This document shows positions 6,447 through 13,511 of a DNA stretch of 18,231 bases, piece by piece. The stretch lies in contig JAAOIJ010000059.1 in the NCBI GenBank assembly GCA_015163815.1, forward strand, positions 1-18,231. Reading direction: 5' to 3'. The translations under genes and the position numbers were made by a program. Origin of the DNA: Endozoicomonadaceae bacterium (GTDB lineage Bacteria > Pseudomonadota > Gammaproteobacteria > Pseudomonadales > Endozoicomonadaceae). How positions within the stretch are numbered: position 1 is the first letter of the stretch; the number at the start of each line of letters is the position of its first letter. The notes beneath the pieces are model-generated. The model was not told where the DNA came from and searched no databases. It worked only from the letters and a program-made list of their open reading frames with translations.

Positions 6447-7979
6447 ATGACTTTACAGCGAAAAATTATGGCAAATGAAACACAATCTGACACGTTGAAT
6501 CATAACGAACAGTCAGAGGAACAAGAAAATCAACTCATTGCAAATCGTCGCAACAAACTGCATGCTATCAAAAAAAAAGGCATTGCCTACCCAAATCATT
6601 TTAAAAAAGATGCTTTTGCAGATGAATTACAGAAAAAATTCTTCAACACCTCTAAAGAAGCCTTAGAATTAGAATCATATACAGCTTCTATTGCTGGACG
6701 CATTATGTTAAACCGTGGCGCTTTTCTTGAAATTCAAGACATGTCTGGTAGAATTCAAATTTATATTAATCGAAAAGTTTTATCTCCGATAATATTAGCT
6801 GAAATAAAAACATGGGATTTAGGAGATATTATTGGAGCCACCGGCACAGTACAACGATCTAATAAGGGAGATCTTTATCTCAATTTATCTGAAACGATCT
6901 TGTTATCTAAATGCCTCAGACCTTTACCTGAAAAACATAAAGGATTAGCAGATATCGAACAACGCTATCGCCAGCGTTATGTAGACCTCATTATGAATCA
7001 AGAAACACGCCAAATTTTTTCAATACGCGCGCAAACAATTAGCTGTATTCGACAATTCTTAGAAGACAGGCAATTCATTGAAGTAGAAACACCTATGCTA
7101 CATAGCATTCCAGGTGGAACAAATGCAGTTCCTTTTACGACACATCATAATGCTTTAGGCATGGATATGTTTTTAAGAATTGCGCCTGAACTGTACTTGA
7201 AACGCTTAACAATTGGCGGATTAGAGCGTGTTTATGAAATTAATCGTAACTTTAGAAACGAAGGACTTTCAACACGCCACAATCCAGAATTCACCATGCT
7301 AGAATTTTATTGGGCTTATGCCACTTATATTGATCAAATGAACATCACAGAAGAACTATTACGCACTTTAGCGTTACAATTATTAGACACTCTGAAATTT
7401 CCATATGATGAATATGAATTAGACTTTTCACGCCCATTTGACAGATTAACACCTTTAGAAGCATTAAAAAAATACACAGATTACACCAACAGCCAGCTCA
7501 CACAGCAATCCGAACTAACCTTACTATGCCAAAGCTTATCGATTGATGTTCAAAAAACAGATGGGTTAGGCAAATTACAAATGGCCTTATTTGACAAAAC
7601 AACGGAACATTGTTTAATTCAACCTACTTTTATTATTAATCACCCAACAGAAACATCGCCGTTAGCACGAGCTTGCGATGACAATCCAGACATCACTGAA
7701 AGATGGGAACTATATATTGCCTCTCGAGAAATTGCAAATGCTTATTCAGAGTTAAATGACCCTGAAGAACAAGCTAAACGCTTTCAACATCAAGCAAAAG
7801 CAAAAAAACAAGGTGATAATGAAGCCATGTATTATGATGCAGATTATATCAAAGCCATGGAATATGGGCTACCACCAACAGCAGGAAACGGCATTGGTAT
7901 TGATCGATTAGTCATGTTATTCACAAACACCCAATCTATTCGAGATGTATTGCTTTTTCCTCATATGCGACCTGAATAA
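6447..7979 (+). CDS. lysS: Lysine-tRNA ligase, class II
   Basis: LysRS charges tRNA-Lys. The N-terminal OB-fold anticodon-binding domain covers about residues 75-155 (SIAGRIMLNRGAFLEIQDMS, then GRIQIY). The class II core follows: motif 1 around FIEVETPML (210-218), motif 2 around NRNFRNEGLSTRHNPEFTML (267-286), and motif 3 GNGIGIDRLVMLF (481-493); the protein ends in MRPE, as is usual. Length from ATG 6447 is 510 residues, against 505 in E. coli. A second in-frame ATG at 6468 would give a 503-residue protein starting MANETQ. Neither start has a Shine-Dalgarno sequence, so the choice is open; 6468 looks slightly more family-like. prfB, which precedes lysS in E. coli, is not here. Confidence 0.97.
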   Translation: MTLQRKIMANETQSDTLNHNEQSEEQENQLIANRRNKLHAIKKKGIAYPNHFKKDAFADELQKKFFNTSKEALELESYTASIAGRIMLNRGAFLEIQDMSGRIQIYINRKVLSPIILAEIKTWDLGDIIGATGTVQRSNKGDLYLNLSETILLSKCLRPLPEKHKGLADIEQRYRQRYVDLIMNQETRQIFSIRAQTISCIRQFLEDRQFIEVETPMLHSIPGGTNAVPFTTHHNALGMDMFLRIAPELYLKRLTIGGLERVYEINRNFRNEGLSTRHNPEFTMLEFYWAYATYIDQMNITEELLRTLALQLLDTLKFPYDEYELDFSRPFDRLTPLEALKKYTDYTNSQLTQQSELTLLCQSLSIDVQKTDGLGKLQMALFDKTTEHCLIQPTFIINHPTETSPLARACDDNPDITERWELYIASREIANAYSELNDPEEQAKRFQHQAKAKKQGDNEAMYYDADYIKAMEYGLPPTAGNGIGIDRLVMLFTNTQSIRDVLLFPHMRPE

Positions 7980-8087
7980 TGCCTTTTAAAGCACGAAACG
8001 CAATAGAAAGGCCTGTTCATCAAAAATAAGCATTCAATGTTAATCATGTGTATCCTGTCTTCTTATCACCAAAAGAAGGAGATCCAC

Positions 8088-8141
8088 ATGGCGAACCAAC
8101 ATATAGCTAGAGAAGAAATCTCTAAAATTTATCTATTATAA
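8088..8141 (+). CDS. 17-codon ORF with a strong ribosome binding site, probably a gene remnant
   Basis: GAAGGAG ends seven bases before an ATG. The frame reads MANQHIAREEISKIYLL and stops with TAA. After the stop the same frame continues with PKNYAIHSTIKTLKIQDQ, a further stop and a short tail. The ribosome binding site is better than that of most intact genes in the window. It may be the start of a decayed gene, or a true microprotein; I cannot tell which. I recognise no family. Confidence 0.3.
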   Translation: MANQHIAREEISKIYLL

Positions 8142-8177
8142 CCGAAGAATTATGCTATTCATTCAACAATAAAAACA

Positions 8178-8521
8178 TTAAAAATACAGGATCAAAACAT
8201 CAATATTTTGCATTATCTGTAGAAGCATTTTATCAAATTTTCTGCTGACTTTTAATAGCCTTGCTTTCATTAGTTGATTCTGAAGACGCCAATTAAAAAA
8301 AACAATTTAAATGACTTCATCGTAGATATCAATGTGAAAAAATTCAAACACGACAAAAACCATGATACCCAAAGTCATCATAGATTATGCCAAAAGACAC
8401 ATAAAATAGCATTCATCTCATAGCTAATCCTATCTTTCAGCACATCCATGTCTCGTGTGCCTTCTGTTTTCATAGGATCCATATGCAGTCCAATTGCATT
8501 TCGTCTTGCGATCTGTTTCCT
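8178..8521 (-). pseudogene. Probable decayed gene, unrecognised
   Basis: Two minus-strand frames joined by a frameshift near 8380 give about 115 protein-like codons. The first (8521-8378) is open for 47 codons and contains QIARRNAIGLHMDPMKTEG and TRDMDVLKDRISYEMNAIL, using G/C-rich codons that are unlike random AT-rich DNA. The second (8381-8178) gives MMTLGIMVFVVFEFFHIDIY, then one stop, then WRLQNQLMKARLLKVSRKF and a tail. A hydrophobic stretch in the second part could be a membrane segment. I recognise no family. The call rests on open length and residue composition only. Confidence 0.35.
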
Positions 8522-8808
8522 TCAAGGAAAGATTCATGCTTTTGCATTGTCCTAATATAAACAGATTCAATCTGTCTATTTTATATTTTCTATAATCTCT
8601 AGCAAAAAAACTTATTTGATTTAGCTGAATATAATATCATTTGTGCCACACACTATTTCATTTAAAGTATGATCATGATATGAACAACCTGAATGATATT
8701 TTACACTGAAAACAAAACCTTTGTTTGCGCGTTATAGTGATAGATAGTTTTCCTCCATAATCATGCGTTTTATGCATTTTTTCTTTGTTTATGCAGCTTA
8801 CTTTTGGC

Positions 8809-9081
8809 TCATGTGTTTTTATCTTTTCGTGCTTGTTGTAACAAGCGCTTGACGATGACTCATTCTTCTTGACAAGAAGATACTGTTTTTGTTCTTTTTA
8901 TGTTTTTTTCAATCTCTCAAATTAAGCGACCCAGGTTAGGTGGTCCAAGGTATCATGCAGCTCATTTAACGAGCTCATGATCAAGATTAAGTTGATTTCT
9001 ACATTGATTAGCAATCAATGTTGTATGAGGAAAACCCTCTCATAAAACCGCTGCAAGAGATTTTTCTTTTACAGTCAAATA
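8809..9081 (-). pseudogene. Probable decayed gene whose stops are all TGA
   Basis: One minus-strand frame runs for 91 codons with five internal stops and a terminal stop, and all six are TGA. The segments between look like protein: YLTVKEKSLAAVL, EGFPHTTLIANQCRNQLNLD, YLGPPNLGRLI, EIEKNIKRTKTVSSCQEE and VIVKRLLQQARKDKNT. In AT-rich random sequence about half of the stops should be TAA. The bias fits loss by TGG-to-TGA or CGA-to-TGA transitions. I do not recognise the family. The same DNA also forms several hairpins, so a structured RNA is an alternative reading. Confidence 0.3.
8952..9044. repeat. Cluster of three hairpins
   Basis: Three stem-loops lie within 93 bp. The first, 8952-8981, pairs ATCATG and AGCTC with GAGCT and CATGAT (11 bp, one bulged C, 7-nt loop). 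The second, 9001-9021, is a perfect 9-bp stem ACATTGATT/AATCAATGT with the 3-nt loop AGC. The third, 9024-9044, pairs TATGAG with CTCATA around a 9-nt loop. A larger inverted repeat starts 27 bp further on. No clear promoter or U-tract terminator frames them. They may be a structured RNA on either strand, or a by-product of the decayed gene that overlaps them. Confidence 0.4.
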
Positions 9082-9149
9082 TTATAAAGTCTTATAAACT
9101 GATTTCTTTTGGCGATAAAAAAGTGATACGTCTTATGAATATTTGACTG
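9072..9149. repeat. Long hairpin with 12-bp arms, copy A of a repeat
   Basis: CAGTCAAATATT (9072-9083) and AATATTTGACTG (9138-9149) are a perfect 12-bp inverted repeat with 54 bp between. The inside can pair further: ATAA with TTAT next to the arms, and ATTTCTTTT with AAAAGTGAT around a GGCGATAA loop. The right half (about 9103-9166) is similar to 10310-10371 on the other side of the next gene. Such an arrangement is typical of small hairpin-forming repeats (REP- or MITE-like), but no target duplication or transposase link is evident. Confidence 0.5.
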
Positions 9150-9268
9150 CTTATTTTTTAATATAGAAAAAACATTACTGTTGTATATTATATTTAAAAT
9201 AAGGTACCATGAAATAAAGTGTACTTAAAAAAAAATATTTATGTTCACTATGATAGAGATCATTTTAC

Positions 9269-10261
9269 ATGATATGCAAAAAAATAAAAATCCAGGCTTT
9301 TTTTTTAATCCTATTTTCCTCAGTATGCTTATTAAATTTTAACGCAAGAAGTCAGCTAACTAAAGAGCAGATAAAAGAAGACGCATGCTATTTTACCAAA
9401 ATGTTTGAGCGTTCCTTTGAATTACTTAAAGTGATTCAACAACAAATCCCGTTAAACAGCGTAGCTATGTCAATGCTTCACGCCTTAACGCTTAACAATA
9501 AAAAAGTATTCAGTCAAATACAGAAAATTCAACAGGAAGTATCAGATTTAATTCACAGTCACAAGCTAGATATCATCAAAATAAAAAGAGAACAACACGA
9601 AAATATAAATCTTATAGATACAAATCACTTTATATCTAAAATTCAAACCGAAATAGACGAAATTAACAAAAAAATAACTCAAATTCAAGAAGAACGCCAA
9701 ACGCCGAACGATGAAATAGAATCTTATATGCCACCTTCAGCTATAGAAAAAAACATCCAGCTGAGACAGGAAGCACAATCATTGTGCCAGATGATAGATT
9801 CTCTTGATTTGGAATTACAATCAATAAGCCAGAAAGGTGATCTAATTATAAAACGATGGGAAGTTTTTTTTAGCGAAACCAAAGAATTATCACATTCAAC
9901 ATATTTAGAAGTATTCAAGAGAACACAAAATACTACAAAACAGGCCATAAAAGCTACCATTCTATGTCTAAAATTGGCAGAAGAAATTTTGAAAATCACC
10001 AAAAAAGAAAAAATAAAAAAATATCATCAATTACTACTAGAACAACAGAATATAACCAACAAGCAAAATATACTTGAAGCAATAGAAAGACATTTATTAT
10101 ACTTCAAAGAAATGCAAAACCAGCAAATTCTACTCAAATTGAAAGTACAATTTTCAGATCAAACTAAAATCCAAATGACAAACAACATAGGAACATTAGA
10201 CAACTATTTTGATGAAGTCTTGAGTAATCCCGTCTACTCTGAATCCTTGTCTGTGACATGA
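9269..10261 (+). CDS. Exported coiled-coil protein of unknown function
   Basis: The 330-residue product starts with a likely Sec signal peptide: KKIK, the hydrophobic run AFFLILFSSVCLLNF, and a possible cleavage site after NARS near residue 28. Cys20 lies inside the hydrophobic run without a proper lipobox, so I do not call it a lipoprotein. The rest is highly charged and rich in Gln, Lys, Glu and Ile. Heptad-like stretches at about residues 75-150 and 165-260 (for example KIQTEIDEINKKITQIQEER) suggest long coiled coils. There are no later membrane segments. The ribosome binding site is weak (AGAG ten bases before ATG). Related hairpin repeats flank the gene. I recognise no family. A periplasmic or secreted structural role is inference; a host-directed effector is possible but has no direct support. 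Confidence 0.75.
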   Translation: MICKKIKIQAFFLILFSSVCLLNFNARSQLTKEQIKEDACYFTKMFERSFELLKVIQQQIPLNSVAMSMLHALTLNNKKVFSQIQKIQQEVSDLIHSHKLDIIKIKREQHENINLIDTNHFISKIQTEIDEINKKITQIQEERQTPNDEIESYMPPSAIEKNIQLRQEAQSLCQMIDSLDLELQSISQKGDLIIKRWEVFFSETKELSHSTYLEVFKRTQNTTKQAIKATILCLKLAEEILKITKKEKIKKYHQLLLEQQNITNKQNILEAIERHLLYFKEMQNQQILLKLKVQFSDQTKIQMTNNIGTLDNYFDEVLSNPVYSESLSVT

Positions 10262-10300
10262 GACACCTGTATATTCTGAAGTTAAGTGTTAACAAGCCAT

Positions 10301-10371
10301 GTCAATCTTCTTCTTTTATTGATAAAAAAAGAAATACAAGATGAGTATTTGACTACTTTTTTCTATCATAG
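10301..10371. repeat. Copy B of the hairpin repeat
   Basis: The part from 10310 to 10371 aligns with 9103-9166 at roughly 70-75 per cent by eye. The shared cores are TTCTTTT, GATAAAAAA, and ATGAGTATTTGACTACTT here against ATGAATATTTGACTGCTT there. Copy B can also fold: GTCAA (10301-10305) pairs with TTGAC (10349-10353), and TTCTTTT pairs with AAAAGAA inside. Its left arm is shorter than in copy A. The two copies are direct repeats about 1.2 kb apart and bracket exactly one gene. Confidence 0.5.
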
Positions 10372-10662
10372 CAGATGCCTGACTATTGTAGTTCACGCTT
10401 AATACAACATCAAAAACACCCAATAACTGGAAAATATCATACGATAAATTAATATATAATGCATTTAATGATATGGTATTTATTGGTTTTTAATCATCAC
10501 CTCATCAGAATTAACACAGAGATATTAGCAGATTATTCGCTCATTTTTTTATTGTACGCCAAGCCTATCCTATTCAATAATAAACTTAATTTTTCATATC
10601 CATCTGTTTGTTAGGCAAGCTAACAGTCTTGTTTTTTACTTTTCACATAAAACTTGATTCAG

Positions 10663-10682
10663 GATGTCTAAATTAAGACATC
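10663..10682. repeat. Perfect palindrome upstream of the 897-residue orphan
   Basis: GATGTCT and AGACATC form a perfect 7-bp inverted repeat around AAATTA, 61 bp before the ATG at 10744. The dyad has the size of an operator for a dimeric regulator. It could also be a leader hairpin. No T tract follows, so it is not a terminator on this strand. Confidence 0.4.
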
Positions 10683-10743
10683 AGCATTCAATAATAAAAC
10701 AGAGAATACCAAATATTGTTTTTATATATACAGGAGACTAACT

Positions 10744-13437
10744 ATGATTAAAAAGCACTTAACAGATACAGTAGCCTTATGCATCAATAACATAGAGCAT
10801 CTACCATTTGAGTATGCTCAAAACGCTACAATAAAAAAAATACCAACTTCTACATCTACCCGTCATCAAGCATTAACGACAAATCTATCCTTGTGCATTC
10901 AAAAAAACACCTGTATCTCTTTATCTAAACGCAAGACACAAGAATCAATTCAAGATATTGATATGTCTAATATTTTAACATTAAATGAATTAAATTTATG
11001 GTTAAACAATAATAAACCAAAGATTTTAGTAAAAATAGACAATAGTCAGTGTTCTGATGAAATAAAAAATCCAGTTGATCAGTCACAGATCATCTTAATG
11101 ATTTTAGAAAAAATTTTAATTTTGAGCACAAATGATTCAAGCCAAAGAAACTTAGGTGACTTAACGCAATACACTCATATTTCTTCTTTATTACAATGGA
11201 TCTCAGAAAGCGGCTATTTATATAAGATACCTATTGAGATAGCTGGGCGTGCCATATTTTTTATTTGCGACATTTGTCATATTATGCCATCTAATCCAGG
11301 AGCTAATCCTATGATCAGATCAATTAGTTTGACGATAAAAAATATTTTACATCATAAAGATCAAAGAAAGATTCTAACTAGCGAATATACAGATAAAATG
11401 AACTGTAAGTTTTCTTTATTAACATATAGTCGCTTTATTCGCTGCTTATATCACACATTCTTAGATCCTTCTTCTGATCGCGTCATAGAAAAGCAGGAGA
11501 GTCTTCAATTAATTTTACTCGCATTACAAACGATCACGTCTACCCATACATCCGATCTTTTTACAAACAATCAATCTGATTACATTCAAATAATATCCTC
11601 CTTATATACAATACAAAAGACAGTATCAACACAAGCATTACAACAGTTTATACCTCAATTATCTGAATTATTGCAAAGATTTCAACAAGAAATATCTAAA
11701 AATATTATCTCGGTTGAACAAAATACAAGTCAACTAACAGATCATTTATCTATTTATTTAGATAGTTTCGATTTTATTTTACAATACTATCTAGAACATA
11801 CAATAACAGACAAATACTTATTTCAATCGTTTCACACGATATATCAAATAATATACATTACATATGATCATGCTGATGTTCAACCAATATATGCCCAAGC
11901 TCATAAAATATTAATAACATTAGAAAGCATCACACCACCCATACTGTCAACAATAAAAATAGATGCAATAAATATCACTCAAGCTGAAGTTAAACGAACG
12001 GGAAGCGTGGCGGATTGCAGAGATATCACAGTAAGCAGCTGGGAAACAAAAATGAAAACTTGTACTAATTTTCAGAATATTGATGATCTTATGAAATATT
12101 ATTCTGTTAATTTAAAAGATTTATCAGTATCAGAATTTGCTCATTACACCCTGTGCCTTGTACAATTATTAGACAAAACAAAAGACATGGCCTATGATAT
12201 AAATCATATTTCTATTCAAGAAAAAGCTATCAACTTATTTTCTTTATTGCAAAACGATGAGCGTTTTCAACAAATAGAATGCTCAATATTCATAGATATC
12301 ATGACTGCAATCTCTGAAGTTTACTACATAATAAAAAATCAGTCACATATCGGCATACTTCATATATTAATTAAATTTTCACAATATATATTGAGCACTT
12401 TCAATTCAGTGGAAACAGATATCATGATACAAGATGAAGGTAAAACACATAACTTAGTTGCCTTTTATATTGCGAGCAGCAAAGTAATAGCAAACTCTGT
12501 GATACGACTACTATATTATCATAAAATCATTCTAGAAAAGCCAGCATCTTTAGATAGCTTCGATAATGAAATAGCTAGAAATATCAAGCACCATAAAAAT
12601 ACAATGTTGCAAGGATTGGTTGTGATACTAAAAAGTTTTTCTAGTATTCGACATGGCGCAGGAAATAACACATTCAATATAATCAACCAATCTGCTACTA
12701 TGTTCAAAACCATCAAATCAGTCATCAGACTATTCAACAATAAAAGCACATCTCATTATCAATTACAAATACAAAAAAAATTATTGATCATTTTAAACTA
12801 TTCCAGTCAACTCTTTTTAGTCACAAAAAACCAAAAAATCATATTCTATGATAGATATGCGTCAGCATATTTTAGAATAATACAACTCATGGCAATAAAA
12901 CATTTGAAAGATTTACCCGCAATCTCGCTTACTTCTATCAATACTTTACACGATATGGTAAAAGATGTTCTGAACAAAAAGGCACAATTTAACAAAATAA
13001 ACAGATCTTGTGTGTTTTATATGTTTAATCTGCTCACTATCACTCCAATCAGTTACTTTTCAGTAGAACATCAGAAAAAAATCATAGCATGTAAATATAT
13101 TTGGTTACAAGAAGCACAAGCGATACTTAATGAAGATAAAACACAATTTTCTACTCACGAGAGTAGAGAATTTTTTATACAATCCTTCATTATTATTAAA
13201 GAGCTGCTGTACATAAAGAAAATAAAAACAGAGGAAATATCTATCATACTATCAATCATGCTATTGTCTATTGCTCATCACAAGCTAACAATAAATCTAA
13301 AAAGGCAAATTTTCAAACAGTTAATTAAAATAAAAACAAAGATAACAAATCATCAGAATCTGAAAGTTAAAGTATTGGAAACACTTCACAACTTAGAAAT
13401 GGAGATAAATCCTCATCACAAAAAAACTGTGTCCTAA
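10744..13437 (+). CDS. Large helical protein of unknown function
   Basis: The 897-residue product has a good ribosome binding site (AGGAG, seven bases before ATG) and a long undisturbed frame, so it is a real gene. It has no signal peptide and no clear membrane segment. The sequence is rich in Ile, Leu, Lys, Ser, Gln and His. It contains many amphipathic helix-like blocks of one style: HISSLLQWISESG (about 145), YIQIISSLYTIQKT (278), SFHTIYQIIYITYDHA (360), FAHYTLCLVQLLDKT (464), FIDIMTAISEVYYIIKN (516), YFRIIQLMAIKHL (708), FYMFNLLTITPIS (758) and FFIQSFIIIKELLYIKK (809). This looks like a degenerate alpha-solenoid of the HEAT or OPR/FAST kind, but no catalytic or RAP-type C-terminal motif is visible. 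I recognise no family. A cytoplasmic scaffold, RNA-binding protein or secreted effector are all possible. Confidence 0.8.
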   Translation: MIKKHLTDTVALCINNIEHLPFEYAQNATIKKIPTSTSTRHQALTTNLSLCIQKNTCISLSKRKTQESIQDIDMSNILTLNELNLWLNNNKPKILVKIDNSQCSDEIKNPVDQSQIILMILEKILILSTNDSSQRNLGDLTQYTHISSLLQWISESGYLYKIPIEIAGRAIFFICDICHIMPSNPGANPMIRSISLTIKNILHHKDQRKILTSEYTDKMNCKFSLLTYSRFIRCLYHTFLDPSSDRVIEKQESLQLILLALQTITSTHTSDLFTNNQSDYIQIISSLYTIQKTVSTQALQQFIPQLSELLQRFQQEISKNIISVEQNTSQLTDHLSIYLDSFDFILQYYLEHTITDKYLFQSFHTIYQIIYITYDHADVQPIYAQAHKILITLESITPPILSTIKIDAINITQAEVKRTGSVADCRDITVSSWETKMKTCTNFQNIDDLMKYYSVNLKDLSVSEFAHYTLCLVQLLDKTKDMAYDINHISIQEKAINLFSLLQNDERFQQIECSIFIDIMTAISEVYYIIKNQSHIGILHILIKFSQYILSTFNSVETDIMIQDEGKTHNLVAFYIASSKVIANSVIRLLYYHKIILEKPASLDSFDNEIARNIKHHKNTMLQGLVVILKSFSSIRHGAGNNTFNIINQSATMFKTIKSVIRLFNNKSTSHYQLQIQKKLLIILNYSSQLFLVTKNQKIIFYDRYASAYFRIIQLMAIKHLKDLPAISLTSINTLHDMVKDVLNKKAQFNKINRSCVFYMFNLLTITPISYFSVEHQKKIIACKYIWLQEAQAILNEDKTQFSTHESREFFIQSFIIIKELLYIKKIKTEEISIILSIMLLSIAHHKLTINLKRQIFKQLIKIKTKITNHQNLKVKVLETLHNLEMEINPHHKKTVS

Positions 13438-13484
13438 GAATAAATGATGCACCAGTCTATTCAGTCAGAAGTCTTTCAACTGTT

Positions 13485-13508
13485 TTAAAATACAAGTGTA
13501 CATTTTAA
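13485..13508. terminator. Possible bidirectional terminator between convergent genes
   Basis: TTAAAAT (13485-13491) and ATTTTAA (13502-13508) form a perfect 7-bp inverted repeat with a 10-nt loop. It lies in the 74-bp gap between the ends of the orphan gene and rluC, and T-rich sequence follows on both strands. The stem has no G-C pair, so it is weak for an intrinsic terminator. Confidence 0.3.
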
Positions 13509-13511
13509 ATT

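Larger units (their letters stand above)
7980..9268. other. 1.29-kb stretch without an intact gene
   Basis: No intact gene is visible in this stretch between lysS and the next orphan gene. It starts with a GCCTTT/AAAGGC inverted repeat (7981-7986 with 8007-8012) just after the lysS stop; without a T tract this is a weak terminator candidate. It then holds a 17-codon ORF with a strong ribosome binding site, two probable decayed genes on the minus strand, several perfect palindromes (for example GCTTGTTGTAACAAGC at 8831-8846 and a 17-bp one at 8864-8880), and a cluster of hairpins near 8950-9150. The separate entries describe these. I find no tRNA, CRISPR or complete insertion sequence. Confidence 0.6.
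10262..10743. other. 482-bp intergenic stretch with two hairpins
   Basis: The stretch holds a small stem GTTAA/TTAAC (10281-10293) just after the upstream gene, then repeat copy B (10301-10371), an AT-rich part without clear coding, and a perfect palindrome at 10663-10682. AGGAG lies seven bases before the ATG at 10744. A 51-codon ORF at 10459-10614 has no ribosome binding site and is not called. No convincing -35/-10 pair is seen for the next gene. Confidence 0.5.

Noticed and set aside
8694..8910. A minus-strand frame containing QYLLVKKNESSSS and KMHKTHDYGGKL
   Set aside because: No start with a ribosome binding site and no family resemblance; it overlaps another, more protein-like frame.
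8950..9150. Idea that the hairpin cluster is a CsrB/RsmY/RsmZ-type RNA
   Set aside because: Few GGA motifs occur in loops on either strand, and no LetA/GacA-type upstream site or terminator is seen.
9145..9166. TTGACT in both copies of the hairpin repeat, considered as -35 boxes
   Set aside because: No acceptable -10 box lies 16-18 bp downstream in either copy.
10459..10614. A 51-codon plus-strand ORF starting MHLMIWYLLVF
   Set aside because: No ribosome binding site, AT-driven hydrophobic composition and no recognisable motif; likely chance.
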